64,000 nucleotides of DNA from Flectobacillus sp. BAB-3569 (lineage in GTDB: Bacteria; Bacteroidota; Bacteroidia; Cytophagales; Spirosomataceae), in contig NZ_NJFZ01000006.1 of assembly GCF_002270355.1 (NCBI RefSeq), positions 62,001-126,000 of the forward strand, read 5' to 3'. Both the position numbers and the translations under genes were made by a program. Below are positions 44,271 through 52,750 of the stretch, piece after piece (the first letter of the stretch is position 1; every line of letters begins with the position of its first letter). The notes under the pieces were generated by a model. It did not search any database and was not told where the DNA came from. It was given only the letters and a program-made list of their open reading frames with translations.

Positions 44271-44876
44271 ATGAACAGAAGAGACGCACTCTCAAAAGTT
44301 GCCTTATTGATAGGAGGGACGCTTTCGGCACCAACCCTTTTGGCAATGAGCAGAGCAGGTGAAGCTAAAAACACTTCTATGGCGCTTGAGTCGTTTAGCC
44401 TCAATGATACTCAGCGTAAAATAGTAGCAGAAGTAGCCGAGCATATCATTCCAAGAACAAGCACTCCGGGTGCAAAAGATGCAGGAGTTCCAGCATTCAT
44501 TGAAATGATGTTGAATGATTGTTACAAAGCACCAGAGCATAAAAGCTTCTTGGCGGGTGTATCTGATTTAGAAAAGAAAAACTTCTTATCTCAATCAAAA
44601 GATCAACAAATTGCAACATTGAAACAGCTTGAATCAGATACCAAAGAGTTGATGAAACAATACAATGTGAAGCAAGTAAAAGTTGGTGATAACGTTGATA
44701 AAGAAAGTATGGATGGCACTATGGGTGTTCCTTTCTGGCGTTTGATGAAGGAGCTTACATTGACTGGATATTATACTTCTGAGCAAGGCTTAAAAGCTTC
44801 ATTTGTGTATGAGCCAGTTCCGGGTAAATTTGAAAATATCAAATTGAAGCCAGGACAAAAAGCTTTCGCTTACTAA
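44271..44876 (+). CDS. Gluconate 2-dehydrogenase subunit 3-type small subunit, module 2
   Basis: The 201-residue paralogue of the protein at 41418 begins MNRRDALSKVALLIGGTLS, again twin-arginine-like. Shared segments are VAEVAEHIIPRTSTPGAKDAGVPAFIEMML and, at the end, ELTLTGYYTSEQGLK and KLKPGQKAFAY. It differs by an insert near residues 120-155 (LMKQYNVKQVKVGDNVDKES). It should escort the downstream GMC subunit across the membrane. The 177-base gap to that gene carries family E words, as in module 1. Confidence 0.88.
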   Translation: MNRRDALSKVALLIGGTLSAPTLLAMSRAGEAKNTSMALESFSLNDTQRKIVAEVAEHIIPRTSTPGAKDAGVPAFIEMMLNDCYKAPEHKSFLAGVSDLEKKNFLSQSKDQQIATLKQLESDTKELMKQYNVKQVKVGDNVDKESMDGTMGVPFWRLMKELTLTGYYTSEQGLKASFVYEPVPGKFENIKLKPGQKAFAY

Positions 44877-44879
44877 GAA

Positions 44880-45030
44880 CAATGCAAGAAGGCATTATTA
44901 GGCTTTCGGAAAGAAGTCGTAAGTATCAAAAAATGGAGTAAAATCTTGTTAAATATTTACGTTATTGCCTAAAGCATACAGCCTAATGCGGGTAAAATAG
45001 ATTTCATTTTACTCACTTATTTAATTTCTT
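44880..45030. repeat. Family E repeat between module 2 genes
   Basis: AAGGCATTATTAGGCTTTCGG and, further on, TTGCCTAAAGCATACAGCC and GCCTAATGCGGGTAAAATAG flank an AT-rich centre. Its place within the module, between small subunit and oxidoreductase, copies that in module 1. Confidence 0.5.
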
Positions 45031-45053
45031 TCAATACTTATAGAAGACATACA

Positions 45054-46769
45054 ATGAATCTTAATATAGATGCAGTAAAAAACCAAACCTTCGACGCAAT
45101 TGTTGTTGGTTCTGGTATTTCGGGCGGTTGGGCTGCCAAAGAATTAACAGAAAAAGGTTTGAGAGTAGCAGTACTTGAGCGTGGTCGCGAAATCAAGCAT
45201 ATTGAAGGTTACGAAACGGCAATGAAAGATCCTTGGGATTTTGCACACCGTGGTCGTCCAACAAACATGGCTGCTGAAGAGTACTGGGCTGGTATGCGTA
45301 CTGGTTATACTGCCAACGAAGAGCATCGCTATTTGTTCGAAAACGATAAGCAAAACCCTTATATTGAGAAAAAAGGTGGTTTTGACTGGATTCGTGCTTA
45401 TCACACAGGTGGTAAATCTTTGTTGTGGGGACGTCAGTCTTATCGTTGGAACAAAGCGGATTTTGAAGCTAACTTAAAAGAAGGCGTTGGAGTAGACTGG
45501 CCAATTCGTTATGAAGACCTTGCTCCTTGGTATACTTATGTAGAGAAATTTGCTGGTATTTCTGGTCAAGCAGAAGGTTTGGATGTATTACCAGATAGTC
45601 ATTTCTTGCCAGCTATGAAAATGACAGCTCCTGAAACACACTTCACAAATGCGGTAAAAAGCAAATTGGGACGTCCTGTTACAGTAGGTCGTGTAGCTCA
45701 CTTGACTAAGCCAGGCCCACAACATACTGCTGTTGGTCGTGGTTCTTGTCAATACCGTAACAAGTGTATGCGTGGTTGTCCTTATGGTGGTTACTTTAGC
45801 TCATTATCGGCTACTTTGCCAGCAGCAGCTCGTACAAAACGATTGGTAATGGTTCACAATGCTATTGTATCTGAAGTAATTTTTGATGATAAGACACAAA
45901 AAGCAAAAGGTGTTCGTGTAATTGACCAAAATACATTGGCTGTTACTGAATACTATGCAAAAATCATCTTCTTGAATGCTGGAGCTATTCCTTCTGCTTC
46001 AATTTTGATGAATTCAAAATCTAACCGTTTCCCTACAGGTATGGGTAATGAAAGCGATCAATTAGGTCGTAACATTATGGACCACCACTTGGGAGTTGGT
46101 GCTAGTGCATCGGTAGAAGGTTTCAATGAAGATTACTTCTTCGGTAACCGTCCAAATGGTTTGTATATTCCTCGTTTCCGTAACTGGGGTAAAGACAAAC
46201 GTGATTACCTTCGTGGATTTGGATACCAAGGTGGTGCTAGCCGTGCAGGTTGGGGTCGTGGTGTTGGTATGGATGGTTTCGGTGCTTCTTTCAAAGAAGA
46301 TTTAACTCAACCAGGTTCATGGTCAATTGGATTTGGTGGTTTTGGCGAAATCCTTCCAAATGAAAGTAACCGCTTCACTTTGAGCGACCAAAAAGATAAG
46401 TGGGGCTTGCCAGTACTTTCATTCGAGTCTGAATTTGGACAAAACGAATTGAAAATGCGTGAAGATATGATGAATGATGCTGCCGAAATGTTGGAAGCGG
46501 CTGGTTTCAAAAATATCAGTACTTACAATAGCCAATCAACTCACATTGGTTTGGGTATTCACGAAATGGGTACTGCTCGTATGGGTCGTGATCCTAAAAC
46601 TTCGGTATTGAACAAGCACAACCAAGTTCATTCAGTTAAAAACGTATTCGTTACAGATGGAGCAGCAATGGTTTCGGCTTCTTGCGTAAACCCATCGTTA
46701 ACTTATATGGCATTAACTGCTCGTGCAGCAGATTTCGCTGTAAGTGAATTGAAAAAGAAAAACTTGTAA
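45054..46769 (+). CDS. GMC-family FAD oxidoreductase (sugar dehydrogenase-like), module 2
   Basis: The 571-residue paralogue of the enzyme at 42135 shares the FAD loop VVGSGISGGWAAKEL, GGKSLLWGRQSYR, the cysteine set CQYRNKCMRGCPYGGY and the catalytic GIHEMGTARMG and CVNPSLTYMALTARA. Codon use looks more optimised than in module 1, hinting at stronger expression. The middle part (residues 60-110) and the substrate-facing stretches differ between the two, so the substrates may differ. It ends with a strong terminator at 46797-46822. Confidence 0.88.
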   Translation: MNLNIDAVKNQTFDAIVVGSGISGGWAAKELTEKGLRVAVLERGREIKHIEGYETAMKDPWDFAHRGRPTNMAAEEYWAGMRTGYTANEEHRYLFENDKQNPYIEKKGGFDWIRAYHTGGKSLLWGRQSYRWNKADFEANLKEGVGVDWPIRYEDLAPWYTYVEKFAGISGQAEGLDVLPDSHFLPAMKMTAPETHFTNAVKSKLGRPVTVGRVAHLTKPGPQHTAVGRGSCQYRNKCMRGCPYGGYFSSLSATLPAAARTKRLVMVHNAIVSEVIFDDKTQKAKGVRVIDQNTLAVTEYYAKIIFLNAGAIPSASILMNSKSNRFPTGMGNESDQLGRNIMDHHLGVGASASVEGFNEDYFFGNRPNGLYIPRFRNWGKDKRDYLRGFGYQGGASRAGWGRGVGMDGFGASFKEDLTQPGSWSIGFGGFGEILPNESNRFTLSDQKDKWGLPVLSFESEFGQNELKMREDMMNDAAEMLEAAGFKNISTYNSQSTHIGLGIHEMGTARMGRDPKTSVLNKHNQVHSVKNVFVTDGAAMVSASCVNPSLTYMALTARAADFAVSELKKKNL

Positions 46770-46796
46770 TACCCACAAGTGTATTCATATCTTTGC

Positions 46797-46822
46797 AAAA
46801 ACGCCTCGAAAGAGGCGTTTTT
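46797..46822 (+). terminator. Terminator after GMC module 2
   Basis: AAAAACGCCTC and GAGGCGTTTTT form a perfect 11-bp stem on a GAAA tetraloop, a classical strong intrinsic terminator. Confidence 0.93.
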
Positions 46823-46857
46823 GTTTTATAGCCCCACAGTTCTAAAGCTTAAATTTG

Positions 46858-46865
46858 TACTTTTG
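46858..46865 (+). promoter_or_regulatory. Putative cupin gene promoter -7 box
   Basis: TACTTTTG fits TAnnTTTG and lies 44 bases before the chosen ATG (46909), just after the terminator of module 2. This supports the later ATG and separate transcription. The -33 box is unclear. Confidence 0.5.
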
Positions 46866-46908
46866 CTCAAATCTTAAGGTTTCGATTCTATTTCTAAAAA
46901 ATAACAAT

Positions 46909-47268
46909 ATGAGTTACATTCATCAAACTAAACCTTTTGTAGTGCCTACTACAGACGGTAAACTCATCGAAGAACATTTCGGAAGAGTTGCTACTCAACA
47001 AGAAAATATCAGTATTGCACGCATGATTGCTCCATCTGGTTGGAGTGAGCCACATCAAAATCCAGCTTTCGACGAGTGGACTTTGGTAAGTAAAGGGAAA
47101 AAACTGATTGAAGTTGATGGCGAAGTAATCGAGATTTCGGCAGGACAAAGTATCTTGATAACAAAGGGAAGTAGAGTTAGATATAGTAACCCTTTTGAGG
47201 AGGCTTGTGAATACTGGAGCGTATGTCTGCCAGCCTTTTCAATTGATACCGTAAACAGAGAAGAATAA
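46909..47268 (+). CDS. Small cupin-domain protein
   Basis: The 119-residue single cupin begins MSYIHQTKPFVVPTTDG. Cupin motif 1 is visible as SGWSEPHQNPAFDEWTLVSKGKKLIEVDGE, with potential metal ligands His and Glu, and motif 2 as AGQSILITKGSRVRYSNP, in which the usual His is replaced. It is cytoplasmic. Members of this group act as sensors, isomerases or unknown binding proteins. I took the ATG at 46909 instead of an upstream one at 46855, since the promoter box lies between. Its place beside GMC modules and a sugar isomerase suggests a sugar-related role. Confidence 0.78.
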   Translation: MSYIHQTKPFVVPTTDGKLIEEHFGRVATQQENISIARMIAPSGWSEPHQNPAFDEWTLVSKGKKLIEVDGEVIEISAGQSILITKGSRVRYSNPFEEACEYWSVCLPAFSIDTVNREE

Positions 47269-47348
47269 TTATTCGATTTTTGGATGTGTGATTGTTGATA
47301 TCGGAAAGGTTAGAGAATAGCCTAGAATGGAAGTTTGCAATCTATTTA

Positions 47349-47428
47349 ATTGAGTGATTTGTGAATTAGTGGATGAGTGATTATTTTAAATGTAGATTAA
47401 AAATCACTCATCCACTAATTCACTCAAT
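47349..47428. terminator. Long palindrome between convergent cupin and isomerase genes
   Basis: The left arm (47349-47382) contains ATTGAGTGA and ATTAGTGGATGAGTGATT; the right arm (47402-47428) is AATCACTCATCCACTAAT plus TCACTCAAT. They pair over about 27 bp with a small internal bulge. The structure belongs to the GAGTGA/TCACTC repeat type and may terminate both genes. Confidence 0.6.
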
Positions 47429-47431
47429 AGC

Positions 47432-48331
47432 TTAGATGTCGCAAATCAAGATACCTTCACGCAATGAAGCAATTTTATCGGTACGAGTTGGGATAAACTC
47501 TTGTCCAATAAAGCCTTTGTAGCCAGTATCCACGATAGCTTTCATAATAGCAGGGTAGTTCAACTCCTGAGAGTCGTTAATTTCATGACGTCCTGGCACA
47601 CCTCCCGTATGATAATGAGAGATATACTCATAATATTTTTTGATTGTTGCAATTACGTCGCCCTCCATGATTTGCATGTGGTAGATGTCATACAACAATT
47701 TGAATTTTTCAGAACCAACCATTTCACAAAGTTCTACGCCCCATTCGGTATGATCACACTGATAATCTCTGTGGTTTACTTTTGAGTTCAACAATTCCAT
47801 CGAAAGTGTCACATCATGTTTTTCAGCTGTTTTGATGATTCGTTGAATCACTTTTTTAGAGTTCAACAACCCCTGTGTTTCACTGATTCCATTACGATTT
47901 CCTGAAAAACATATCAAGTTTTTGATGCCTGCCTTTGCTGCTTCTGGAATTAAATAGTCGTTATAATAATTGACCAAAATGTCATGGTTTTTAGGGTCAT
48001 TAAAAAAGCTTGTCAACCCAGTACCTTTTGGCCAACTTCCCCAACCCATACCTGCTGTAAGATCATATTTTTTCATGATAGACCATTCTTCAGGTCCTGT
48101 CAATTCAATCGACTTCATGCCGATTTCTTTTGCAGATTTACACAAATCCTCAAAAGGAACTGACTCATAACACCAACGGCAAGCCGAGTGATTGATACGT
48201 CCTTTGAGAGCCGAACCAATATGGTTATCGGCAGCTTCGATGCGGTTGTTGAGGGAGGATGTCAGCATGGTAGCAGTAGTCGCCGCTAGGGTTTTTTGTA
48301 ATACCGAACGACGAGATATTGGGTTTTCCAT
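47432..48331 (-). CDS. TIM-barrel sugar isomerase/epimerase, hydroxypyruvate isomerase-like
   Basis: The 299-residue protein carries an N-terminal twin-arginine-type signal (ENPISRRSVLQKTLAATTA) and an AP-endonuclease-2/xylose-isomerase-like TIM barrel. Metal-site stretches include LSMELLNSKVNH, LLYDIYHMQIMEGD, YHTGGVPGRHEI and the late GFIGQEFIPT. Hydroxypyruvate isomerase is the nearest named relative, but Tat-exported forms in Bacteroidota more likely act on sugars in the periplasm. It converges on the cupin gene and is close to two exported GMC sugar dehydrogenase modules, which supports a joint periplasmic sugar pathway. Confidence 0.82.
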   Translation of the reverse strand: MENPISRRSVLQKTLAATTATMLTSSLNNRIEAADNHIGSALKGRINHSACRWCYESVPFEDLCKSAKEIGMKSIELTGPEEWSIMKKYDLTAGMGWGSWPKGTGLTSFFNDPKNHDILVNYYNDYLIPEAAKAGIKNLICFSGNRNGISETQGLLNSKKVIQRIIKTAEKHDVTLSMELLNSKVNHRDYQCDHTEWGVELCEMVGSEKFKLLYDIYHMQIMEGDVIATIKKYYEYISHYHTGGVPGRHEINDSQELNYPAIMKAIVDTGYKGFIGQEFIPTRTDKIASLREGILICDI

Positions 48332-48519
48332 AAGTACGATAATGAGAATGTTACATGGAGTAAATGCGAATATGTGGGTAATATACTCATTCCATGTTTT
48401 CCTATGAAATTTACAATATCTTTTTGATAAAATGATACCTGTTGACTACCAGTCTGGCACTAAATTATAAGCTTGGAAAGTGAGCTAGATTATCAAGCAT
48501 ATTTTTGCTTGACAAGAGT

Positions 48520-48882
48520 TTAACGATTACTCCAAAGTTTAAGAGTTGTCAAGATTTCTGCTGCTACCTGACGATTATATTCTAAAGTCAAGCTTTTGTA
48601 ATTGACCAAATCGACAATGGTACCAATCAGACACAAGCCGCCTGTGAAGAAGTAAAGGATACCCATACCGATTCTATCGGTCAAAAAGCGTTGAATACCA
48701 GCAAAACCGAAGAATCCCATGATGGTTGTAATGAGAATCAAGGTGGTATCACGGCGTTTGTTTTGGTACATTGCCAAAAACTGTTGCTGTTGTGGTTCGT
48801 CCAAATCTTTGATTAAACTTTGGATAAAAATGGCTTCCTCAGGTTCTAAGTTGGCCATCATAATTACGAAGTTGGGATTCAT
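48520..48882 (-). CDS. TM2-domain small membrane protein
   Basis: The 120-residue protein has a soluble helical N-terminus (LEPEEAIFIQSLIKDLDE) and a TM2 domain of two hydrophobic helices (LILITTIMGFFGFAGIQRFLTDRIGMGILYFFTGG), with the conserved G-x-x-RF turn. Its function is unknown. It overlaps the upstream gene by four bases (ATGA), so the two are translationally coupled. A later ATG (MMANLEPEE) is a possible alternative start. Confidence 0.82.
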   Translation of the reverse strand: MNPNFVIMMANLEPEEAIFIQSLIKDLDEPQQQQFLAMYQNKRRDTTLILITTIMGFFGFAGIQRFLTDRIGMGILYFFTGGLCLIGTIVDLVNYKSLTLEYNRQVAAEILTTLKLWSNR

Positions 48883-49208
48883 TTTCTTAAAAGTTTAGAT
48901 GGATAAAAGTCTTCTGTTTTGTTTGAGCAAACGTTTGAGCAAAATACGTTTTTCCCCAGTTCAAAAATGCGTTTTAAGATGATTACCAAAGCAAAGGTTC
49001 CTAATGGATGACTTTGCCAAGAAAGTTGCCATTCTCCTCTCAACAAATAAGAAATAGAATGACCTAATCCGCAACCTGGACAGTGTTCAAAACCTACTAA
49101 AGCTAAAGGACAAACAGTGAAGTGGGTATCTTCGGGATGGGAAAAAGCCAACCATAAAAGTCCACTCACCCAGATAATTAGCTCTATTGGTATATTGCGT
49201 TTGTTCAT
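48879..49208 (-). CDS. DUF2752 small membrane protein
   Basis: The 109-residue protein has two hydrophobic helices flanking the DUF2752 signature HCPGCGLGHSISYLLRGEW, with the C-P-G-C-G-x-G motif. These proteins are of unknown function and are often next to TM2-domain genes, as here. The C-terminal tail has two more cysteines (FCSNVCSNK). It overlaps the TM2 gene by four bases, forming a two-gene unit. Confidence 0.85.
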   Translation of the reverse strand: MNKRNIPIELIIWVSGLLWLAFSHPEDTHFTVCPLALVGFEHCPGCGLGHSISYLLRGEWQLSWQSHPLGTFALVIILKRIFELGKNVFCSNVCSNKTEDFYPSKLLRK

Positions 49209-49304
49209 GGATTAAAGTTGTGTGTTTCTTTTTAATCCACGAGCATTTTCTACACCAGACACACGAAATCAGGGTAAATGGATGTTTTTAAGGATGACCA
49301 AAAA

Positions 49305-50387
49305 TTAGTTAATAATTCTGAAGGTTGGATAGGCTAATTGCGCCTGATGTTTCTGAACTATCGATAAAATCTGATAATTGATTTCTTCTTTTACCTCATT
49401 CAACACAACAATACTATTGGTAGCGACATGGTAAGAAACTAAGATATCAAGAGAGTTATCGCCAATGGTATCAAATCGAGTTTTGCCAGGGTCGGTATGA
49501 TATATTTTCTCATGTGATTCTACCAATGCCTGAATATCGTTGATAATTGCCTTGATGGTATCGGCAGGGGTATCTAGGCGCAAGCGTAATATATAGCGAG
49601 CACGACGGTAGTTTCTTTGACTTAGATTCTCTAATGCTTGTGCGGTAATCAGGCGATTAGGTACTGTAACCAAGCTACCATCGCCTGTACGGATACGAGT
49701 ACTTCTGAATCCAATTTTTTCGACATCTCCTGTAACTTTATCTAATAGAATTGTATCGCCTACTAAAAAAGGTAAATCTAGAAAAATAGTAAAAGAAGCA
49801 AATAAATTCTCCAATGTTTCACGAGCAGCCAAAGCTATTGCCAAACCCCCAATCCCCAAACCCGTGATAAGCGCTATTACGTCGATTTTGAAGACGATTC
49901 CTAACATTGAAAAAAACGTCATTAAGACCAATGCAACAATTACTAAGTCTTTGGTAAATGGCACAAACTGGTCATCAAGTTTACTTTCTGTGAGTGCCGC
50001 TTTTTCTTGAAAAACAATTGCCAGAAATTTTGTGATACGAATCAGTATCCACGAAAAGGACATGATTAGCATAATTTGGAAGGTTTTCCAGATAACCATT
50101 AAAATACCAAAATGCTCTACTGGCGTCAGATGCCAAGCTTTCGGGACTTTGATATGGTACGAAGCAAGCCAAATAGCCGTGAGAATAACAAATACTTCTA
50201 AGGGTTTACGAAGCAATTCGATACAGGTATAGATAGGAACCTTATCATGACGAAGCACGCGATAAAGAACTTTACTTAATACAATGGAGAAATATCTTTT
50301 TATCAATACTCCGAATACACAAATACCTGTAAACCAAAGTAGGTCTATGATCGTGTTTTCGAGTATAGATTGAGATAAAAAATTCAT
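49305..50387 (-). CDS. MscS-family mechanosensitive ion channel
   Basis: The 360-residue protein has four or more N-terminal membrane helices and the MscS core: the pore helix region GLGIGGLAIALAARETLENLFASFTIF, the beta domain DTILLDKVTGDVEKIGFRSTRIRTGDGSLVTVPN and a C-terminal alpha/beta domain. It protects from hypo-osmotic shock. It is larger than E. coli MscS (286 residues) because of the additional N-terminal helices. It stands alone on the minus strand, divergent from coaX. Confidence 0.93.
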   Translation of the reverse strand: MNFLSQSILENTIIDLLWFTGICVFGVLIKRYFSIVLSKVLYRVLRHDKVPIYTCIELLRKPLEVFVILTAIWLASYHIKVPKAWHLTPVEHFGILMVIWKTFQIMLIMSFSWILIRITKFLAIVFQEKAALTESKLDDQFVPFTKDLVIVALVLMTFFSMLGIVFKIDVIALITGLGIGGLAIALAARETLENLFASFTIFLDLPFLVGDTILLDKVTGDVEKIGFRSTRIRTGDGSLVTVPNRLITAQALENLSQRNYRRARYILRLRLDTPADTIKAIINDIQALVESHEKIYHTDPGKTRFDTIGDNSLDILVSYHVATNSIVVLNEVKEEINYQILSIVQKHQAQLAYPTFRIIN

Positions 50388-50587
50388 AGATAGTTTGTTT
50401 TGATAAAGATGTTTTTGATTGCTTAGCGAGAATAGGCTCTTGATGGCTTTTTCTCAACTTCGGAGGCAAATATAAAGACCAACCGATATTCTTGTTTTAA
50501 GATTCTTGAAAATATTAGTTATGAAATAAATCATTAACCCAAATGCCTTTGATTGAATACAAAGCAATCAGAATGCAGATCTTGATC

Positions 50588-50617
50588 TTGTGGCTATTTA
50601 TCAAAACCCTACCTTTG
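50588..50617 (+). promoter_or_regulatory. coaX promoter, canonical Bacteroidota form
   Basis: TTG (50588-50590), a 19-base spacer and TACCTTTG (50610-50617) match the -33/-7 consensus well. The start would fall about 15 bases before the coaX ATG at 50641. Confidence 0.75.
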
Positions 50618-50640
50618 TCTTATTTTAGTAAATAAATCTC

Positions 50641-51399
50641 ATGAATTTAGCGATAGACTTAGGCAATACTTTTGCCAAAACGGGAGTATTTGTCGATGGG
50701 AAACTTCAAGACCTACGAAAAGGATTGGATTATCCTACATTGTTGGAGTACATCGACAGCATCAAACCAAAGCATATTGTCGTCTCTACAGTCAGTTATT
50801 CAGAAGAACAACTCAAAGCTGATTTGGGAAAGTATGATCCAGACTTGATTTTGTTACAGCCTGATACTTTAGTGCCGTTGGTCAAGTTGTATGATACTCC
50901 CCACACGTTAGGGGCCGATCGGGTAGCTGCTGCTGTTGGTGCTACAGTATTGTTTCCACAACAAAATTGTGTTGTGATAGATTTGGGAACGTGTAATACT
51001 TATGATTTGGTGGATGCCGAAGCTAATTTTCATGGGGGCATTATTTCCCCTGGAATGAGGATGAGATTTAAAGCAATGCACACTTTTACCCAAAGATTGC
51101 CGTTAATAGAACCCGAGGGATATCCAGAATTGATTGGTAAAAGCACCGCCAAAGCTATGCAAAGTGGTGTAATCAATGGACTTCTGGCAGAAATAAATGG
51201 TTTTATAGAACAATACGAAACACTTTTAACAAAAATTAACGTCATTTTATGCGGGGGAGACGCTACATTTTTTGCAAACCGCATAAAATCACCGAACTTT
51301 GTAGAACCAGCTTTAGTGTTGATTGGTCTTAACAGAATATTAGAACATAATGTCGAAATTAAAAACGCTAGCTCACCAGACAAGCTTACACAATCGTAA
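50641..51399 (+). CDS. coaX: Type III pantothenate kinase
   Basis: CoaX phosphorylates pantothenate, the first step of coenzyme A synthesis. The 252 residues have the ASKHA-fold motifs: LAIDLGNTFAKTGVF (about 3-17), the substrate motif TLGADRVAAAVGA, VIDLGTCNTYDLV and GGIISPGMRMRFKAM. No P-loop is expected in this class. It overlaps the next gene by 50 bases, so the two are probably translated from the same message. Coupling coaX to an outer-membrane protein and lptC seems common in this phylum, judging from memory. Confidence 0.96.
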   Translation: MNLAIDLGNTFAKTGVFVDGKLQDLRKGLDYPTLLEYIDSIKPKHIVVSTVSYSEEQLKADLGKYDPDLILLQPDTLVPLVKLYDTPHTLGADRVAAAVGATVLFPQQNCVVIDLGTCNTYDLVDAEANFHGGIISPGMRMRFKAMHTFTQRLPLIEPEGYPELIGKSTAKAMQSGVINGLLAEINGFIEQYETLLTKINVILCGGDATFFANRIKSPNFVEPALVLIGLNRILEHNVEIKNASSPDKLTQS

Positions 51400-52684
51400 A
51401 GGCCTGCCTGTAACGGCTAAATTAAAAATTGTATCTCTATTGGTACTGGGGCTAGTACTCCACTCTCAGTGGTCTAGTGCTCAGCAATCCAACTCTCCTT
51501 ATTCTTATTTGGGTATTGGCGAGGCTGTTACAGAAGCCGGTTCTGTAAACTATATGATGGGTGGACTTGGCGTTGCCAATGCCTCTGGTTTATATATCAA
51601 TAATTTAAACCCTGCCTTGTTGGCTCGCAACCGTTACACGCTTTTCGAAATGGGCGTTAACACGGAGGTAAAAGGTTTACAAAACAACTCGAAACGCTCT
51701 AATACTACTCGTGGTACTATTGGTCCTATCTCTTTGGCATTGCCTGTGAGCTCTCGCTGGACAATGTTGTTGGGTTTGCGCCCGTCTACCAATGTGGATT
51801 ATTCTACGTTTTCAGTAAATAAACTTGACCTATTGGGCAAAGACAGTACAACAATCGCTTACAACGGAAGTGGTGGTTTGAACAAAGCTGTTTGGTCAAA
51901 TGGTGTTAGACTTAACAAGAATGTGTATGTAGGTCTTGAAACAAGCTATACTTTTGGAGTAATCAACAATGATATTACAACTCAAAACTATAGTGATGGT
52001 CAAAACTATCAAATCAAATTGGCTGACCGTACCAACTATTCTGGTTTACTTTTCAAATTGGGTGGTGCTTGGCGTCCAAAAATTAGCAAAGAGTATTTCT
52101 TAAATATTGCAGCTACTGCTGATTTTTCTCAAACACTCAAAGCTAAGTCGCTTCGTCAGTTCCGTACATTGGATGCTTCAGGTATTACCGCAATTAATGC
52201 CGATACATTGACACAATCTACAGGTCATATCACCTTGCCATCAACTTATCGTTTTGGTATCAGTTTAGAAAAACCTGGTCAGTTGAGCGTCTCTCTCGAC
52301 TACTCAATGACTAAATGGACGGCTTTCAGAAATGTTGATGGTAATTCAGAAAAATTAGTAGATGCCTCAACTATCGCATTTGGAGCAGAATACATTCCTG
52401 ATTTTGAAGCAATCTCTGGATATTTCAACCACGTAGTCTATCGCGTAGGTGCTAGTTATACACAATCTCCTTACACTGTAACAGGAACAGCAGGAGCTAA
52501 AGACTATAATTTCTCAGTTGGAGCTTCTTTCCCAATGCGTACAATTTCATACCTAAACGTGGCTTTCGTACATGGTAAAAGGGGAACATTGGCAACCAAT
52601 GGTATTGAGGAAGTTTATTCAAAAATTGTAGTTGGATTCTCATTAGGTGACTTCTCTTGGTTCCGTAAACCAAAAATCGACTAA
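51350..52684 (+). CDS. Outer-membrane beta-barrel protein (FadL-like)
   Basis: The 444-residue protein has a signal peptide ending near SSAQQ after a long basic N-terminus, then a beta-rich pattern with SPYSYLGIGEAV and MMGGLGVANASGLYINNLNPALLARN, like other Bacteroidota FadL/OmpP1-like barrels. It may transport hydrophobic compounds or support outer-membrane assembly; the link with lptC just downstream hints at the latter. The ATG at 51350 lies within coaX; later possible starts would shorten the unusual N-terminus (for example near the hydrophobic KLKIVSLLVLGLVL). Confidence 0.72.
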   Translation: MSKLKTLAHQTSLHNRKGLPVTAKLKIVSLLVLGLVLHSQWSSAQQSNSPYSYLGIGEAVTEAGSVNYMMGGLGVANASGLYINNLNPALLARNRYTLFEMGVNTEVKGLQNNSKRSNTTRGTIGPISLALPVSSRWTMLLGLRPSTNVDYSTFSVNKLDLLGKDSTTIAYNGSGGLNKAVWSNGVRLNKNVYVGLETSYTFGVINNDITTQNYSDGQNYQIKLADRTNYSGLLFKLGGAWRPKISKEYFLNIAATADFSQTLKAKSLRQFRTLDASGITAINADTLTQSTGHITLPSTYRFGISLEKPGQLSVSLDYSMTKWTAFRNVDGNSEKLVDASTIAFGAEYIPDFEAISGYFNHVVYRVGASYTQSPYTVTGTAGAKDYNFSVGASFPMRTISYLNVAFVHGKRGTLATNGIEEVYSKIVVGFSLGDFSWFRKPKID

Positions 52685-52750
52685 TCTTATTAAGTGAGAT
52701 AGTTTTCTAGGAGTTCAGAAAATTATCGAAATACTAATTGCGATTTTGGT

